Shown here piece after piece: positions 34,304-44,217 of a DNA stretch of 64,000 nt. The DNA is from Rhizobium sp. CF080 (lineage in GTDB: Bacteria > Pseudomonadota > Alphaproteobacteria > Rhizobiales > Rhizobiaceae): assembly GCF_000282095.2 (NCBI RefSeq), contig NZ_AKKC02000009.1, positions 124,001-188,000 on the forward strand, in the 5' to 3' direction. Numbering within the stretch: the stretch's first letter is position 1; every line of letters begins with the position of its first letter. The notes under the pieces are model-generated. The model did not search any database, was not told where the DNA came from, and was given only the letters and a program-made list of their open reading frames with translations. The translations under genes were made by a program, and so were the position numbers.

Positions 34304-35335
34304 ATGGCGCTTGGCAAGAGCCGCCGTCGTGAGCGGGGCGTCGACTATTGGCCGGGTTTCGTGGATGCGCTTTCCACGCTGCTGCTTGCCATCATGTTCC
34401 TGCTCACGGTGTTCGTGCTGGCGCAGTTCCTGCTCAGCCGCGAAATTAGCGGCCGCGACGAGGTGCTGAACCGGCTGAACAGCCAGATCGCCGAACTGAC
34501 GGAACTGCTGGCGCTCGAAAAGGGCAATACCCAGGACGTCGAGGACCAGCTCGCCAACCTGCAGTCGTCGCTCGCGACGGCCGAGGCGGATCGCTCGCGT
34601 TTGCAGCAGCTTCTGAGCCAGGGTACCGGCAGTAGCAGCGCCGCCAATGCCCGCATCGGCGACCTCACCAACCAGCTTAACCAAGAACAGCAACTGAGCG
34701 CCCGCGCCGCAAGCCAGGTCGAGCTGCTCAACCAGCAGATTGCCGCGCTGCGGGCCCAGATCGCGGCCGTGGAGCAGGCGCTGCAGGCCTCGGAAGCCAA
34801 GGACGCTTCCTCGCAGGCGCAGATTTCCGATCTCGGCCGGCGCCTCAACGTCGCGCTGGCGCAGCGCGTCCAGGAACTGAACCGCTACCGCTCCGACTTC
34901 TTCGGCCGGCTGCGCGAGATCCTTTCCGACCGGGAGAATATCCGCATCGTAGGCGACCGTTTCGTCTTCCAGTCGGAAGTGCTCTTCCCCGTCGGCGGCA
35001 ACGAACTCGACCCGGCGGGCCGGGTGGAAATGGACAAGCTTGCGACCGCCCTTCTCGATCTTGCCAAGGAAATTCCGGCCGAGATCAACTGGGTACTGCG
35101 CGTCGACGGGCATACGGACAACTCACCGCTTACCGGCACCGGCCGCTATCGCGACAACTGGGAGCTCTCCTCGGCCCGCGCGACTTCGGTGGTCAAGTAC
35201 CTGATCTCCAAGGGCGTGCCGGCCAATCGCCTCGTTGCCGCCGGTTTCGGCGAATTCCAGCCGCTCGCCCAAGGCGACACGCCGGACGCCCGCTCCCAGA
35301 ACCGCCGCATCGAGCTGAAGCTCACCGAGCGGTAA
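34304..35335 (+). CDS. MotB/OmpA-like peptidoglycan-binding protein
   Basis: A 343-residue partner of the upstream MotA-like protein. One N-terminal membrane segment (FVDALSTLLLAIMFLLTVFVLAQF) is followed by a long coiled coil (about residues 45-190, rich in Gln, Leu and Glu). A C-terminal OmpA domain has VLFPVGGNELDPAGR, LRVDGHTDNSPL and the SSARATSVVKYLISKGVPANRL and NRRIELKL segments that bind peptidoglycan. The Asp in FVDALST occupies the place of the MotB proton-binding Asp. The coiled coil is unusually long for a MotB. A 72-codon gene follows after 25 bases. Confidence 0.88.
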   Translation: MALGKSRRRERGVDYWPGFVDALSTLLLAIMFLLTVFVLAQFLLSREISGRDEVLNRLNSQIAELTELLALEKGNTQDVEDQLANLQSSLATAEADRSRLQQLLSQGTGSSSAANARIGDLTNQLNQEQQLSARAASQVELLNQQIAALRAQIAAVEQALQASEAKDASSQAQISDLGRRLNVALAQRVQELNRYRSDFFGRLREILSDRENIRIVGDRFVFQSEVLFPVGGNELDPAGRVEMDKLATALLDLAKEIPAEINWVLRVDGHTDNSPLTGTGRYRDNWELSSARATSVVKYLISKGVPANRLVAAGFGEFQPLAQGDTPDARSQNRRIELKLTER

Positions 35336-35360
35336 GCCGGCCACGGGAAAGACTTGCGTG

Positions 35361-35579
35361 ATGGCCGAAGACAAGCCGGATATGAGCGCCGTAATGAAGG
35401 CGGTCGCCGAAAGCCCCAAACGCGACAACAGCGTCTATCACAAGGCGATTGCGGAGGCGCGCCAGGCCTTCGAAGACGCCGAGGCTGCTCTCGGCGGACC
35501 GGTCGAGGTGCGCACCAAGACCAAGACGAAGCGCAACGGCGACTATGTGGTGAAGTGGACGTTCAGGCGCCTGGATTAG
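35361..35579 (+). CDS. small hypothetical protein
   Basis: A 72-residue protein, mostly helical at the start (MSAVMKAVAESPKRDN, HKAIAEARQAFEDAEAALGG) and ending in a basic two-strand tail (EVRTKTKTKRNGDYVVKWTFRRLD). I do not recognise the family. The gene is 25 bases after the MotB-like gene on the same strand and its codon use matches, so it is probably the third gene of that unit. It starts at ATG 35361 (GTG 35358 is directly before). The last 17 bases overlap the convergent glycoamylase-family gene. Confidence 0.75.
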   Translation: MAEDKPDMSAVMKAVAESPKRDNSVYHKAIAEARQAFEDAEAALGGPVEVRTKTKTKRNGDYVVKWTFRRLD

Positions 35580-36846
35580 GTGCTTCTGTCGAGATGGAAT
35601 GGGTGGTCGACGTGAAGCCCAGCCGCTCCAGGCCGCGACGGACCTCGGGCGCGTTCATGAAAAGGCGCCACAGCAGGCCGGATCGATAATTTTCGATCAT
35701 CGCGATGATCGGGCCCTGGTCGATCGCCAGGTATGTGCCGGCCACCCAATCGGTTTTCGGCACAAAGGCATCGACAAAGCCGAATGCGCCGAGCAGTTTG
35801 CCATCTCCGTAGTGAAGCAATGCACGCATGGCGCTTTCGGCCTCGGCGGGGAGGAAGGGGAAGCTCGACAGGGCGGCGGTCGGGGCGATGACGCCGCGAT
35901 CGTAGGTCGGCGAGTGGGCGCCGTAACCATTCGGCCCGTCGGATGCGCTGAGGCCCCAGACGCCGGCATGCGCATAATCGGGTACGGTCATGCAATAGTC
36001 GTGGTTGATGCGCGTATGCGCCACGGCCTGGTCCTGGTAGTTGCTGCAATAGCGGTCGCCCAGGCCGCGCGGATCCAGCGCGCAGAACGAATAATGCGAG
36101 ATGAAAAGCGGGCCGCCATAGGGCTCGCCAAGCGGAAGCTTCGTTCCGACATAAGTTTCGCCGTTCAGCATGGCGCCCGACCGCGCCCAGCCCGCATGGT
36201 AGCTTTCCGGCTTGATCGGATGGGTGTCGGAGCCGGCCGCCAGGATGTAGCAGGACAATGCCTCGTTCCAGCCGCGGATCGGCAGGTTCATGGCCCAGTC
36301 GTAGTTCGGGCTCCAGTGCCAGTAGAGGGCCTCATCCTTGCCGCGGGTGAACCAGTTCCATTCCACCTCGTCGAACAATCGGGTGATATCCGCCCGCAAT
36401 TTCTCTTCCCGAGCGGTCTCGCCGACGAAATATTCCCGCGCGCAGATCAGGCCCTGCATCAGCAGCGTCGTTTCGACCAGGTCGCCGCCGTCGTCACGTC
36501 CGGAGAAGCGGATGACGTCGCTCGTCGAGCCGTCGATGAAATGCGCGAATGCCCCGTGGAAAGTTGGTGAGTGCCTCAGACGGTCGATGATGGTGGATAT
36601 GCGGGCCAGTGCCTGCGAACGGGTGATCCATCGGCGTTCGCAGGCGACGATGATGGCGAGGACCCCAAAGCCGACGCCGCTGACCGATACGATATTGGGC
36701 GAAGGGGCGCCCGAGACGAAGCACTTGTCGAACGGCAGCCCCGATTCGGGATGGGCACCATCCCAGAAGAACCGAAAGGTCCGGGACTGTATCTTGTCCA
36801 GGCAATCGTCGAGGGACAGGCTGGGCGGCAGTTGACTGAAATTCAT
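35563..36846 (-). CDS. glycoamylase-family (PF10091/GH144-type) protein
   Basis: A 427-residue cytoplasmic-looking enzyme with an (alpha/alpha)6 barrel pattern: RTFRFFWDGAHPESGLPFDKC, SVSGVGFGVLAIIVACERRW, HGAFAHFIDG, DGGDLVETTLLMQGLICAREYF and HYSFCALDPRGLGDRYCSNYQDQ. This is the PF10091 family seen in cyclic beta-glucan synthases and in GH144 endo-beta-1,2-glucanases. As rhizobia make cyclic beta-1,2-glucan, that glucan is a reasonable substrate, but this is inference. No signal peptide is visible at the chosen ATG (MNFSQLPPS). Confidence 0.82.
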   Translation of the reverse strand: MNFSQLPPSLSLDDCLDKIQSRTFRFFWDGAHPESGLPFDKCFVSGAPSPNIVSVSGVGFGVLAIIVACERRWITRSQALARISTIIDRLRHSPTFHGAFAHFIDGSTSDVIRFSGRDDGGDLVETTLLMQGLICAREYFVGETAREEKLRADITRLFDEVEWNWFTRGKDEALYWHWSPNYDWAMNLPIRGWNEALSCYILAAGSDTHPIKPESYHAGWARSGAMLNGETYVGTKLPLGEPYGGPLFISHYSFCALDPRGLGDRYCSNYQDQAVAHTRINHDYCMTVPDYAHAGVWGLSASDGPNGYGAHSPTYDRGVIAPTAALSSFPFLPAEAESAMRALLHYGDGKLLGAFGFVDAFVPKTDWVAGTYLAIDQGPIIAMIENYRSGLLWRLFMNAPEVRRGLERLGFTSTTHSISTEAPNPGA

Positions 36847-36965
36847 GACCTCAAGCTTTTGGCGGCAATCGTATCTGCGATACTAGCGTTTCTGCAATAG
36901 TTAGGCACTCCGCGCGCCCGGTTCACTTCCGGCCTGGACCGGGCGGAACACGTTGGCGTGAAGGA

Positions 36966-38762
<1,797 letters not shown>

Positions 38763-38949
38763 GTCATCTCCATAGGCTCGAAAGGCTCAATTCTCGGCCT
38801 TGCGGGTACTTGTACTTCCGGCGACCTTCCTGTATAGGCTCCGCATCGAATTGGGAAGCCGTGACCAGACCGGTCTGCGGCTTCATTTATTAAAGAGGCC
38901 TCTCGCTCGCAATTGCGACAAATGGACCTCGCAGAGCAGGAATATCGAC

Positions 38950-39171
38950 ATGAAGGCTGGCATCCATCCGCAATACCACGTGATCAAAGTGGTCATGACC
39001 GACGGCACCGAATACGAAACCCGCTCGACCTGGGGTTCGGAAGGCGCAACCATGAACCTGGAAATCGACCCCAAGTCCCATCCGGCTTGGACGGGCGGCA
39101 ACCAGCAGATGCTGGACCGCGGCGGCCGCGTTTCCAAGTTCAACAAGCGTTTCGGCGGCCTCGGCCTCTAA
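38950..39171 (+). CDS. rpmE: 50S ribosomal protein L31, zinc-free type
   Basis: A 73-residue protein starting MKAGIHPQYHVIKVVMTDG, with SHPAWTG and a C-terminal RGGRVSKFNKRFGGLGL, the L31 pattern. It has no cysteine, so it is the zinc-independent form. The ribosome site GCAGGA lies before the ATG. A terminator follows. Confidence 0.95.
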   Translation: MKAGIHPQYHVIKVVMTDGTEYETRSTWGSEGATMNLEIDPKSHPAWTGGNQQMLDRGGRVSKFNKRFGGLGL

Positions 39172-39197
39172 TATGCTTCTTGGCGGAAGAGATAAAA

Positions 39198-39223
39198 GAG
39201 CCTGGCGCGAGCCGGGCTTTTTT
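39198..39223 (+). terminator. intrinsic terminator of rpmE
   Basis: AGCCTGGC (39199-39206) pairs with GCCGGGCT (39211-39218, one G-T pair), loop GCGA, followed by TTTTT. It starts 27 bases after the rpmE stop. Confidence 0.85.
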
Positions 39224-39252
39224 CGTTTCTTGTGTTTGATGGGGAGGAGCCG

Positions 39253-39780
39253 TTGAAAGCGCAATCCGATATTCCGGCCGCGTCCCGGCGGATCGTGATC
39301 ATGGGGAATGGCGGTTCCGGCAAGACTTGGCTTGCGCGGCGGCTGGCAGAGCCGCTTGGCCTGCCGCTCGTTCACCTCGACGACGTGCATTGGGAGCCGG
39401 GTCGCTATGGGATTGCACGCGACAAGGCGGTCGTGCACGAGGATGTCCGGACGATAGCAGCGGGTGAAGCCTGGCTGATCGAAGGCGTCTATGGCCTCTA
39501 TGTCGGTATCGCCCTGCCGAGGACAACGACGTTGATCTGGCTTGATCTGAGCGAGGAGGAATGCGTAGCGCATATCATGCGCCGCGGCATCCAGGGCGGC
39601 GAGAGCCAGGAGTCCTTCGACGGGCTGGTCAAATGGGTATCGGAATACAGAGCCCGAAAGAACAATTGGAATTCGTTCGACGGTCATCTGAAGCTTTATG
39701 AAAGCTTCTCAGGCCAGAAGGCCCGGCTGACGAACCGGGGCGAGATCAATGCCTATGCGGAGAGTTTTTTGCAGGCATAA
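39253..39780 (+). CDS. P-loop NTPase, adenylate kinase/topology modulation-like
   Basis: A 175-residue P-loop protein. The Walker A motif reads IMGNGGSGKTWLARRLAEPL, the DDVHWEPG segment and WLIEGVYG follow, and TTTLIWLDLSEEECVAHIMRR resembles the Walker B and lid region of topology modulation (FlaR-like) kinases. A nucleotide or small-molecule kinase is plausible; the substrate is unknown. The TTG at 39253 after GGGGAGG was chosen; GTG 39232 or ATG 39301 are alternatives, and the latter would start just before the Walker A. The gene follows the rpmE terminator closely. Confidence 0.75.
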   Translation: MKAQSDIPAASRRIVIMGNGGSGKTWLARRLAEPLGLPLVHLDDVHWEPGRYGIARDKAVVHEDVRTIAAGEAWLIEGVYGLYVGIALPRTTTLIWLDLSEEECVAHIMRRGIQGGESQESFDGLVKWVSEYRARKNNWNSFDGHLKLYESFSGQKARLTNRGEINAYAESFLQA

Positions 39781-39808
39781 AAAAGCCGGCGCAGAGATGT
39801 GCACCGGC
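39779..39808 (-). terminator. intrinsic terminator of rcdA
   Basis: On the minus strand GCCGGTGCA pairs with TGCGCCGGC (one wobble pair, loop of six) and is followed by TTTTTTATG. It lies 24 bases after the rcdA stop and overlaps the end of the convergent NTPase gene. Confidence 0.8.
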
Positions 39809-39831
39809 CGTGGTATTGTTTAGCCTTTGGA

Positions 39832-40344
39832 TCAGTTGCCGAAGGCGGTGCGCAGCAGGCTGAGCTGGGCGCGGACGCTGTTTTCGTTGTCCGGCAGCAC
39901 GGCTGCGTCGGCCGGGCGATAGATTTCGCGGTCGAGAATGGCGACGCGGTTCTGGAGGCGCAGCGAACGCTCGACGAGGTCGCGGAAACCTTCCGGCAGA
40001 TCGAGCCAGCCCGGAGCATTGCGGTCGACGTTGAAGCCGTCGAGGCGCACCTTGCTCTTTTCCGACATGACCTGTTCGCGGCTCATCTCGCCATTGTTGA
40101 CGGCGCGCTGCAGGAGCAGCCAGGAGGCCATCTGCATGAGGCGGGTGGTCAGCCGCATGGACTCGGCTGCGTAGAGGACCGATGCCATGCGCGGCAAAAC
40201 CTTCGAAGCGGCGCGGCCCGTACCGTCAAGGTAGCTCGCGGTCTCTTCGACCAGCGACATACCTTCGGAGTAGAGCGCCTTGAACTGCGAAGACGCAGCG
40301 GCACGGCCTGCAAAACTTACGGTATTCAATCCCTGTTCGGACAT
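39832..40344 (-). CDS. rcdA: CtrA-degradation adaptor RcdA (DUF1465)
   Basis: A 170-residue helical protein with FAGRAAASSQFKALYSEGMSLVEETASYLDG, LPRMASVLYAAESMRLTTRLMQMASWLLLQRAV and LVERSLRLQNRVAILDREIYRP, the DUF1465/RcdA pattern. In Caulobacter RcdA works with CpdR, PopA and ClpXP to remove the cell-cycle regulator CtrA. The start at 40344 follows GCAGGA by eight bases. A consensus CtrA box stands 118 bases upstream, consistent with control of rcdA by the regulator it helps to degrade. Confidence 0.93.
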   Translation of the reverse strand: MSEQGLNTVSFAGRAAASSQFKALYSEGMSLVEETASYLDGTGRAASKVLPRMASVLYAAESMRLTTRLMQMASWLLLQRAVNNGEMSREQVMSEKSKVRLDGFNVDRNAPGWLDLPEGFRDLVERSLRLQNRVAILDREIYRPADAAVLPDNENSVRAQLSLLRTAFGN

Positions 40345-40461
40345 CGAGATCATCCTGCTTAACGCAATCACATTCAGGCAATGACAACGGCGGATAAAAG
40401 TTCCCATGCCGTTCTGATGGCTTGAAGATGATACTTATAATGGAAATCCGCAAGGCGTTTC

Positions 40462-40476
40462 TTAAGGAAAGGTTAA
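40462..40476 (-). promoter_or_regulatory. CtrA box upstream of rcdA
   Basis: TTAA (40462-40465), seven bases, TTAA (40473-40476) exactly matches the alphaproteobacterial CtrA consensus TTAA-N7-TTAA. The site is 118 bases before the rcdA start codon. Confidence 0.7.
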
Positions 40477-40629
40477 TACCCACAAGAAGTGGTAAACAGA
40501 GGCCATGTTCCTGAAATGAGACGCTTTTCAGCGCTCAATACAACAGTTTGTTTCTTTGGGAAAGCTGGGCGAAAGCTGGCCGTGGCGGCGTCGAGGGCCG
40601 GGGAGCCGGAGCCGGACCGGCGTGGCGAT

Positions 40630-40660
40630 AAAAAAAGAGAGCCGCGGAAAGGCGGCTCTC
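40630..40660 (-). terminator. strong minus-strand terminator
   Basis: GAGAGCCGC (40637-40645) and GCGGCTCTC (40652-40660) form a 9-base stem, followed on the minus strand by TTTTTTT. It ends either the DUF1192/MFS transcript or the candidate small RNA. Confidence 0.85.
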
Positions 40661-40749
40661 AAGGTAAAACAGGGAGAAATCAGACCATTCGCCGAATGGT
40701 GAAACTGTCTGAGTCCAGGAAACCTGAACGTCTCTATATTCTCCGTTAA
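40630..40749 (-). ncRNA. candidate small RNA with its own terminator
   Basis: On the minus strand a CTATAT -10-like hexamer (40761-40756) is followed by about 120 bases with three stem-loops: CAGG-TTT-CCTG, a perfect 8-base stem ACCATTCG/CGAATGGT (40684-40700) and GAGAGCCGC/GCGGCTCTC (40637-40660) followed by a seven-U tract. The -35 region is weak. The hairpin with U tract could instead be the terminator of the DUF1192 unit, 150 bases upstream. No known sRNA family was recognised. Confidence 0.45.
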
Positions 40750-40809
40750 TGATTAATATAGTCTTAAAACTAAGCGGAAATACTTAGAATTCTTGTCACC
40801 GGTCAACGT

Positions 40810-41001
40810 TCAGGAACGGAACAGACTGTCCGCCGCGCGCCGGCCTGCGGCCTTTATCTCCTTCTCGGCCTCGAGCCGGGAGATTTCCTGCCGCAGGAGA
40901 TCGATTCGCGATTCGAGCTCGTCGACCGACAGCATGGAGAGGTCGCAGCCGAGTTCGTGGGTTGTCGGCTTCTTCGGCCGGTCGTCATCGAGAAAGCTCA
41001 T
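40810..41001 (-). CDS. DUF1192 small protein
   Basis: A 63-residue protein: MSFLDDDRPKKPTTHELG, then LSMLSVDELESRIDLLRQEISRLEAEKEIK, the DUF1192 pattern of a short coiled coil. It overlaps the MFS gene end by four bases (ATGA), so translation is coupled. Function unknown; it occurs widely in Alphaproteobacteria. Confidence 0.88.
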   Translation of the reverse strand: MSFLDDDRPKKPTTHELGCDLSMLSVDELESRIDLLRQEISRLEAEKEIKAAGRRAADSLFRS

Positions 41002-42284
41002 GATGCCTCCTTTCTGGCATTCGTATCGGGTGCTGAGTCGGTGGTGGTGCGGGAGCGGGGGTCGAGCGACAGGCTCTCCGGCGTCGAAAGCTGGGAGCTG
41101 CCGCCTGGCGCCGTCGTGTAGGCTTCGCGCTCGGCAACGGGAACGGGCGCCCGCTGGCGGCTGCGGATGACCGCATAGGCAGCGACCAGAAGGTGGGCAC
41201 CCGCCGTCACCGCAAACAGCGCATGCGGGCCGACCCAGGTCATCACCGGGCCGCCGAGCGTCGGGCCGATGATCGTGCCGATGCCATAGAGCAGAAGCAG
41301 GCCGCCGGAGACTTTTACGAAGTCCTCTGGGGCTGCAAAGTCGTTGGCATGGGCAACCGCGATCGGATAGAGCGCGTTGGCGGCAGCGCCATAGATCGCC
41401 ACCAGCACGACGATGTCATAGGTGCCGGAGGGCCGGATCGCCGCGATCGCCAGGCCTGCCAGGGCTGCCGCGGCCGAGAGGCCGGCCAGCACATGGCGGC
41501 GGTCCATCCTGTCGGACAGCCGGCCTGCCGGAAACTGCATGATCGCGCCGGCGAAGATGGTGATGCTGACCATTGCCGCAACCGCCCCCTGGTCGAGCCC
41601 GGCGCGCGTGCCGAAGACGGCGCCGAGCGTGCCATAGGCGCCATTGGCGACGCCGATCAGGAGGATGCCGATGCAGGAGATCGGGGAATTGCGGAAGAGG
41701 GCGCGCAGATCGAGGCGGGCGCGCTTCAATGGTTGCGGCGAGGCGGCCTTGGACAGCGTGGTCGGCAGTGCGGCAAGGCTGTAGAGGATGCCGCAGATCA
41801 TGAACAGCGTCGGCGTTGCGATATCGGCGAACGGCACCATCAGCTGGCCGCCGACAACGCCGAAGAGGGTGATCGAGATATAGAGCGAAAAGATGGTTCC
41901 GCGGCTCTCGCTCGTGGCGCGCTCGTTCAGCCAGCTTTCGATGATCATCGAGGTGCCGGCGGTGCAGAAGCCGGTGATGGCGCGCAAGACCAGCCAGGTG
42001 TTCTGGTCGACCAGCAGCCCGGTCAGCAGCACGTTCAGGCAGATCAGCGACAGGAAGCCGGAAAAGGCACGGACGTGGCCGATGCGGCGCACCACGTTGG
42101 GTGCCACGAAACAGCCGATGACGAAGCCGGAGGCCCATGTGGTGCCGAGCAGGCCGAGGACTTCGTTGGAATAACCTTCCTGAGCGCCGCGCACCGGCAG
42201 AAGCAGGCTTTGCAGGCCATTGCCCAGGAAAAGGAGAAGCGTACCGCAAAGGAGGGCGAGGACTGGGAGGAGGTTTCGTCTCAT
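40998..42284 (-). CDS. MFS transporter
   Basis: A 428-residue major facilitator protein with twelve predicted membrane segments. The motif VVRRIGHVRAFSG after segment two and GRLSDRMDRRHVLAGLSA after segment eight fit the family, which resembles the E. coli YcaD group. The last 45 residues are a Ser/Thr/Pro-rich cytoplasmic tail. The substrate is unknown. The DUF1192 gene overlaps its end. Confidence 0.9.
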   Translation of the reverse strand: MRRNLLPVLALLCGTLLLFLGNGLQSLLLPVRGAQEGYSNEVLGLLGTTWASGFVIGCFVAPNVVRRIGHVRAFSGFLSLICLNVLLTGLLVDQNTWLVLRAITGFCTAGTSMIIESWLNERATSESRGTIFSLYISITLFGVVGGQLMVPFADIATPTLFMICGILYSLAALPTTLSKAASPQPLKRARLDLRALFRNSPISCIGILLIGVANGAYGTLGAVFGTRAGLDQGAVAAMVSITIFAGAIMQFPAGRLSDRMDRRHVLAGLSAAAALAGLAIAAIRPSGTYDIVVLVAIYGAAANALYPIAVAHANDFAAPEDFVKVSGGLLLLYGIGTIIGPTLGGPVMTWVGPHALFAVTAGAHLLVAAYAVIRSRQRAPVPVAEREAYTTAPGGSSQLSTPESLSLDPRSRTTTDSAPDTNARKEAS

Positions 42285-42472
42285 CTTTGCTACTGTCAGC
42301 TCTCTGCGAGAATGCGACCGATCACGGCTTCACACAAGCATTGTTGCATGCGGGTGAACCGGGCGTTAACGAAAGCGAAGCGGATTAGCTATTCTCCGAA
42401 TCCCCTCCACATCTATCTGTGGTGGAGCGCAAAAATGTCCAGCCTGTGGCGGACGAGATCGGCAAGGCTTAG

Positions 42473-42640
42473 ATGACAAAGACAATCGCGGTCCTTCTGA
42501 TCCTCGCCATGCTGGCGCAGATCATCAAGCCGCTCAATCTTCCGGGCTTGAGGCGTCGGGGTGATTTCTGGAAGCTCGCGGTCGTCGCCTTCGCGGTCTG
42601 GAGTGCTGCGCTGATCCTGCGCGAATTCACAACTCTCTAG
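42473..42640 (+). CDS. small membrane protein of 55 residues
   Basis: The ATG at 42473 follows AAGG by six bases. The product starts MTKTIAVLLILAMLAQIIKPL, has a basic LRRRGDFWK turn and a second hydrophobic helix (LAVVAFAVWSAALIL). Two-segment hydrophobic proteins of this size are common and poorly described. It ends at TAG 42638-42640, overlapping the convergent PhzF stop by four bases. It is not recognised but codon use and ribosome site support it. Confidence 0.7.
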   Translation: MTKTIAVLLILAMLAQIIKPLNLPGLRRRGDFWKLAVVAFAVWSAALILREFTTL

Positions 42641-43554
42641 ACGTCGAGGGAGCCGCGCATCACGGGCACGCAGCGGCCCGTGATGGTGACGTCGGTGACG
42701 GTGCCGGCCGTCTTGACCACATCAAGCTCGATGATGCTGCGGCGGCCCATCTCGACGCCCTGTTCGATCGTCACATGGACTCTGGCATCCATCTGCGGTG
42801 CCCGCGTCACCAGGAAAGCGGAGAGGGCGGCGGACGCGCTGCCGGTGGCCGGGTCTTCCATGACATTGTCGAGCGGCGCGAACATGCGGGCGCGGATGGC
42901 GAACGGATTTTCCGGGCTGCGGACATAAAGGAAGACAGGAAAGTCCAGGCCGGCGCCCGCGTGTCTTGCGGCTGCCTCGTGGAAGATCGTGATGTTCGGC
43001 CGGGCGGCGGCAAGCGCGTCAAGACCGTCGAGTTCGGCGATCACGAAGGCGAGGCCGACGGAGGCGAAGACCGGGTTATGGGCGGTGGTTCGGATGTGTT
43101 TCGTGTCGATCGAAACGCAACCGGCGATCAGTGCGGGCTCGATCTCGGCGCCAATTTCCAGCGGACGCGGCGCGCGGATCGTGGCGCCGATCACACCGGT
43201 TGCCTCCCGCAGCAGCCTGATCTCCACCAGACCGGCGATCTCCTCGAAACGGAGCGTGTCGGTGACCGGCTTGCCGAACAGGTCGGCCCGCTGGCCGAGC
43301 ACATAGGCGGTGCCGACATTGGGGTGGCCGGCAAAGGGGATTTCCATCGTCGGTGTGAAGATGCGCACCCGGGCGCTGTTGTCCGGGTTTTCCGGCGGCA
43401 GGACGAAGGTGCTCTCGGCGTAACCGAATTCGATGGCGATCTGTTGCATCTGCCGGTCGGTGAGCCCCCTCGCATCCGGCACCACGGCGAGTGGGTTGCC
43501 GGCGAAACGTTCGGTCGTGAAGACATCGACGGTGACGAAATCGGCGGTCGGCAT
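42637..43554 (-). CDS. PhzF-family isomerase
   Basis: A 305-residue protein of the PhzF/DAP epimerase fold. VDVFTTERFAGNPLAVV with the catalytic Glu region (GYAESTFV), PFAGHPNVGTAYVL and EDPATGSASAALSAFLV are the family signature. Phenazine genes are absent, so it is a general PhzF-type isomerase, not a phenazine enzyme. The start at 43554 has a GGAGAG site seven bases upstream; the longer frame to 43605 lacks such a site. Confidence 0.88.
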   Translation of the reverse strand: MPTADFVTVDVFTTERFAGNPLAVVPDARGLTDRQMQQIAIEFGYAESTFVLPPENPDNSARVRIFTPTMEIPFAGHPNVGTAYVLGQRADLFGKPVTDTLRFEEIAGLVEIRLLREATGVIGATIRAPRPLEIGAEIEPALIAGCVSIDTKHIRTTAHNPVFASVGLAFVIAELDGLDALAAARPNITIFHEAAARHAGAGLDFPVFLYVRSPENPFAIRARMFAPLDNVMEDPATGSASAALSAFLVTRAPQMDARVHVTIEQGVEMGRRSIIELDVVKTAGTVTDVTITGRCVPVMRGSLDV

Positions 43555-43665
43555 GGCGAAACTCTCCGGAAGCGATGCCGGATTTAAAACCGCATCAACC
43601 GCCATGACCAGCCAATGTTTTTGATCGCGATCATCACCGAAAAGAAAGCGATCCGCGTCGTCGGC

Positions 43666-44112
43666 TCAGATAAGGCCGTGGTCCCGCATCGCCTTCTCCT
43701 CGTCGCCGGTGATGTAGGCGAAAATTCTCGGGTCGCCATCGGCGATCGTGACCAGATAGAAGTTGGTGAACCGCACATTGCCGGCTTCGCCTGCCTTGTT
43801 GACGTAGGAAAAATCCCAGCCGATTTCGGCAAGCGCGTGAAGATCGTTGAGGCAGGTGATCCTCACGCCGGTAATGTCCATCCGCTTGCCGCCGACCTCG
43901 CGATATCGAGCGAAGCCCTGTGGGATCACTTCGCGGAACGTAGCGTCATTGGCTCCGCCGAAGACCGCCTGCGGTGTCGAACCGACGAAATAGGCGGCGA
44001 AGAATGCTGCGACACCGGCAACATCGACCGACGCTGCGTCCTTCAGGGCGTCATTGCTGGTCCGGCCGTATTCATCGAAGAGTCTGCGGACCCTGGCTTC
44101 CATTTCCGTCAT
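43666..44112 (-). CDS. NTF2-like (SnoaL-type) protein
   Basis: A 148-residue protein beginning MTEMEARVRRLFDEYGR with a helix, then AFFAAYFVGSTPQAVFGG and strands ending FTNFYLVTIADGDPRIFAYITGDEEKAM. The shape is that of an NTF2/SnoaL-like fold. GGAGG lies six bases before the ATG. The function is unknown, and it is not the same family member as the copy at 11692, though the fold is shared. Confidence 0.78.
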   Translation of the reverse strand: MTEMEARVRRLFDEYGRTSNDALKDAASVDVAGVAAFFAAYFVGSTPQAVFGGANDATFREVIPQGFARYREVGGKRMDITGVRITCLNDLHALAEIGWDFSYVNKAGEAGNVRFTNFYLVTIADGDPRIFAYITGDEEKAMRDHGLI

Positions 44113-44189
44113 GGGCAACCTCCATTCACGAAATGAACGCCTTTTCGGCCATTCGGTTCACCTGCATTTCGAGAGTGCGGCAAAACAGA

Positions 44190-44217
44190 AAGGCCGCTCC
44201 GTTGCCGGGGCGGCCTT
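44190..44217. terminator. GC-rich hairpin downstream of the aldolase gene
   Basis: AAGGCCGCTCC (44190-44200) pairs with GGGGCGGCCTT (44207-44217) with one wobble pair and a six-base loop. On the minus strand TTCTGTTTTG follows, so it could end aldolase transcription 144 bases past the stop codon. Confidence 0.55.

Noticed and set aside
33248..35335. MotA/MotB-like pair as part of a Zorya defence system
   Set aside because: The other Zorya genes (helicase or nuclease partners) are not present on either side; suhB and a glycoamylase-family gene flank the pair.
40489..40749. 86-codon plus-strand open frame
   Set aside because: It crosses the strong terminator hairpin and the candidate RNA, is Arg/Lys-rich with no family pattern and has no ribosome site.
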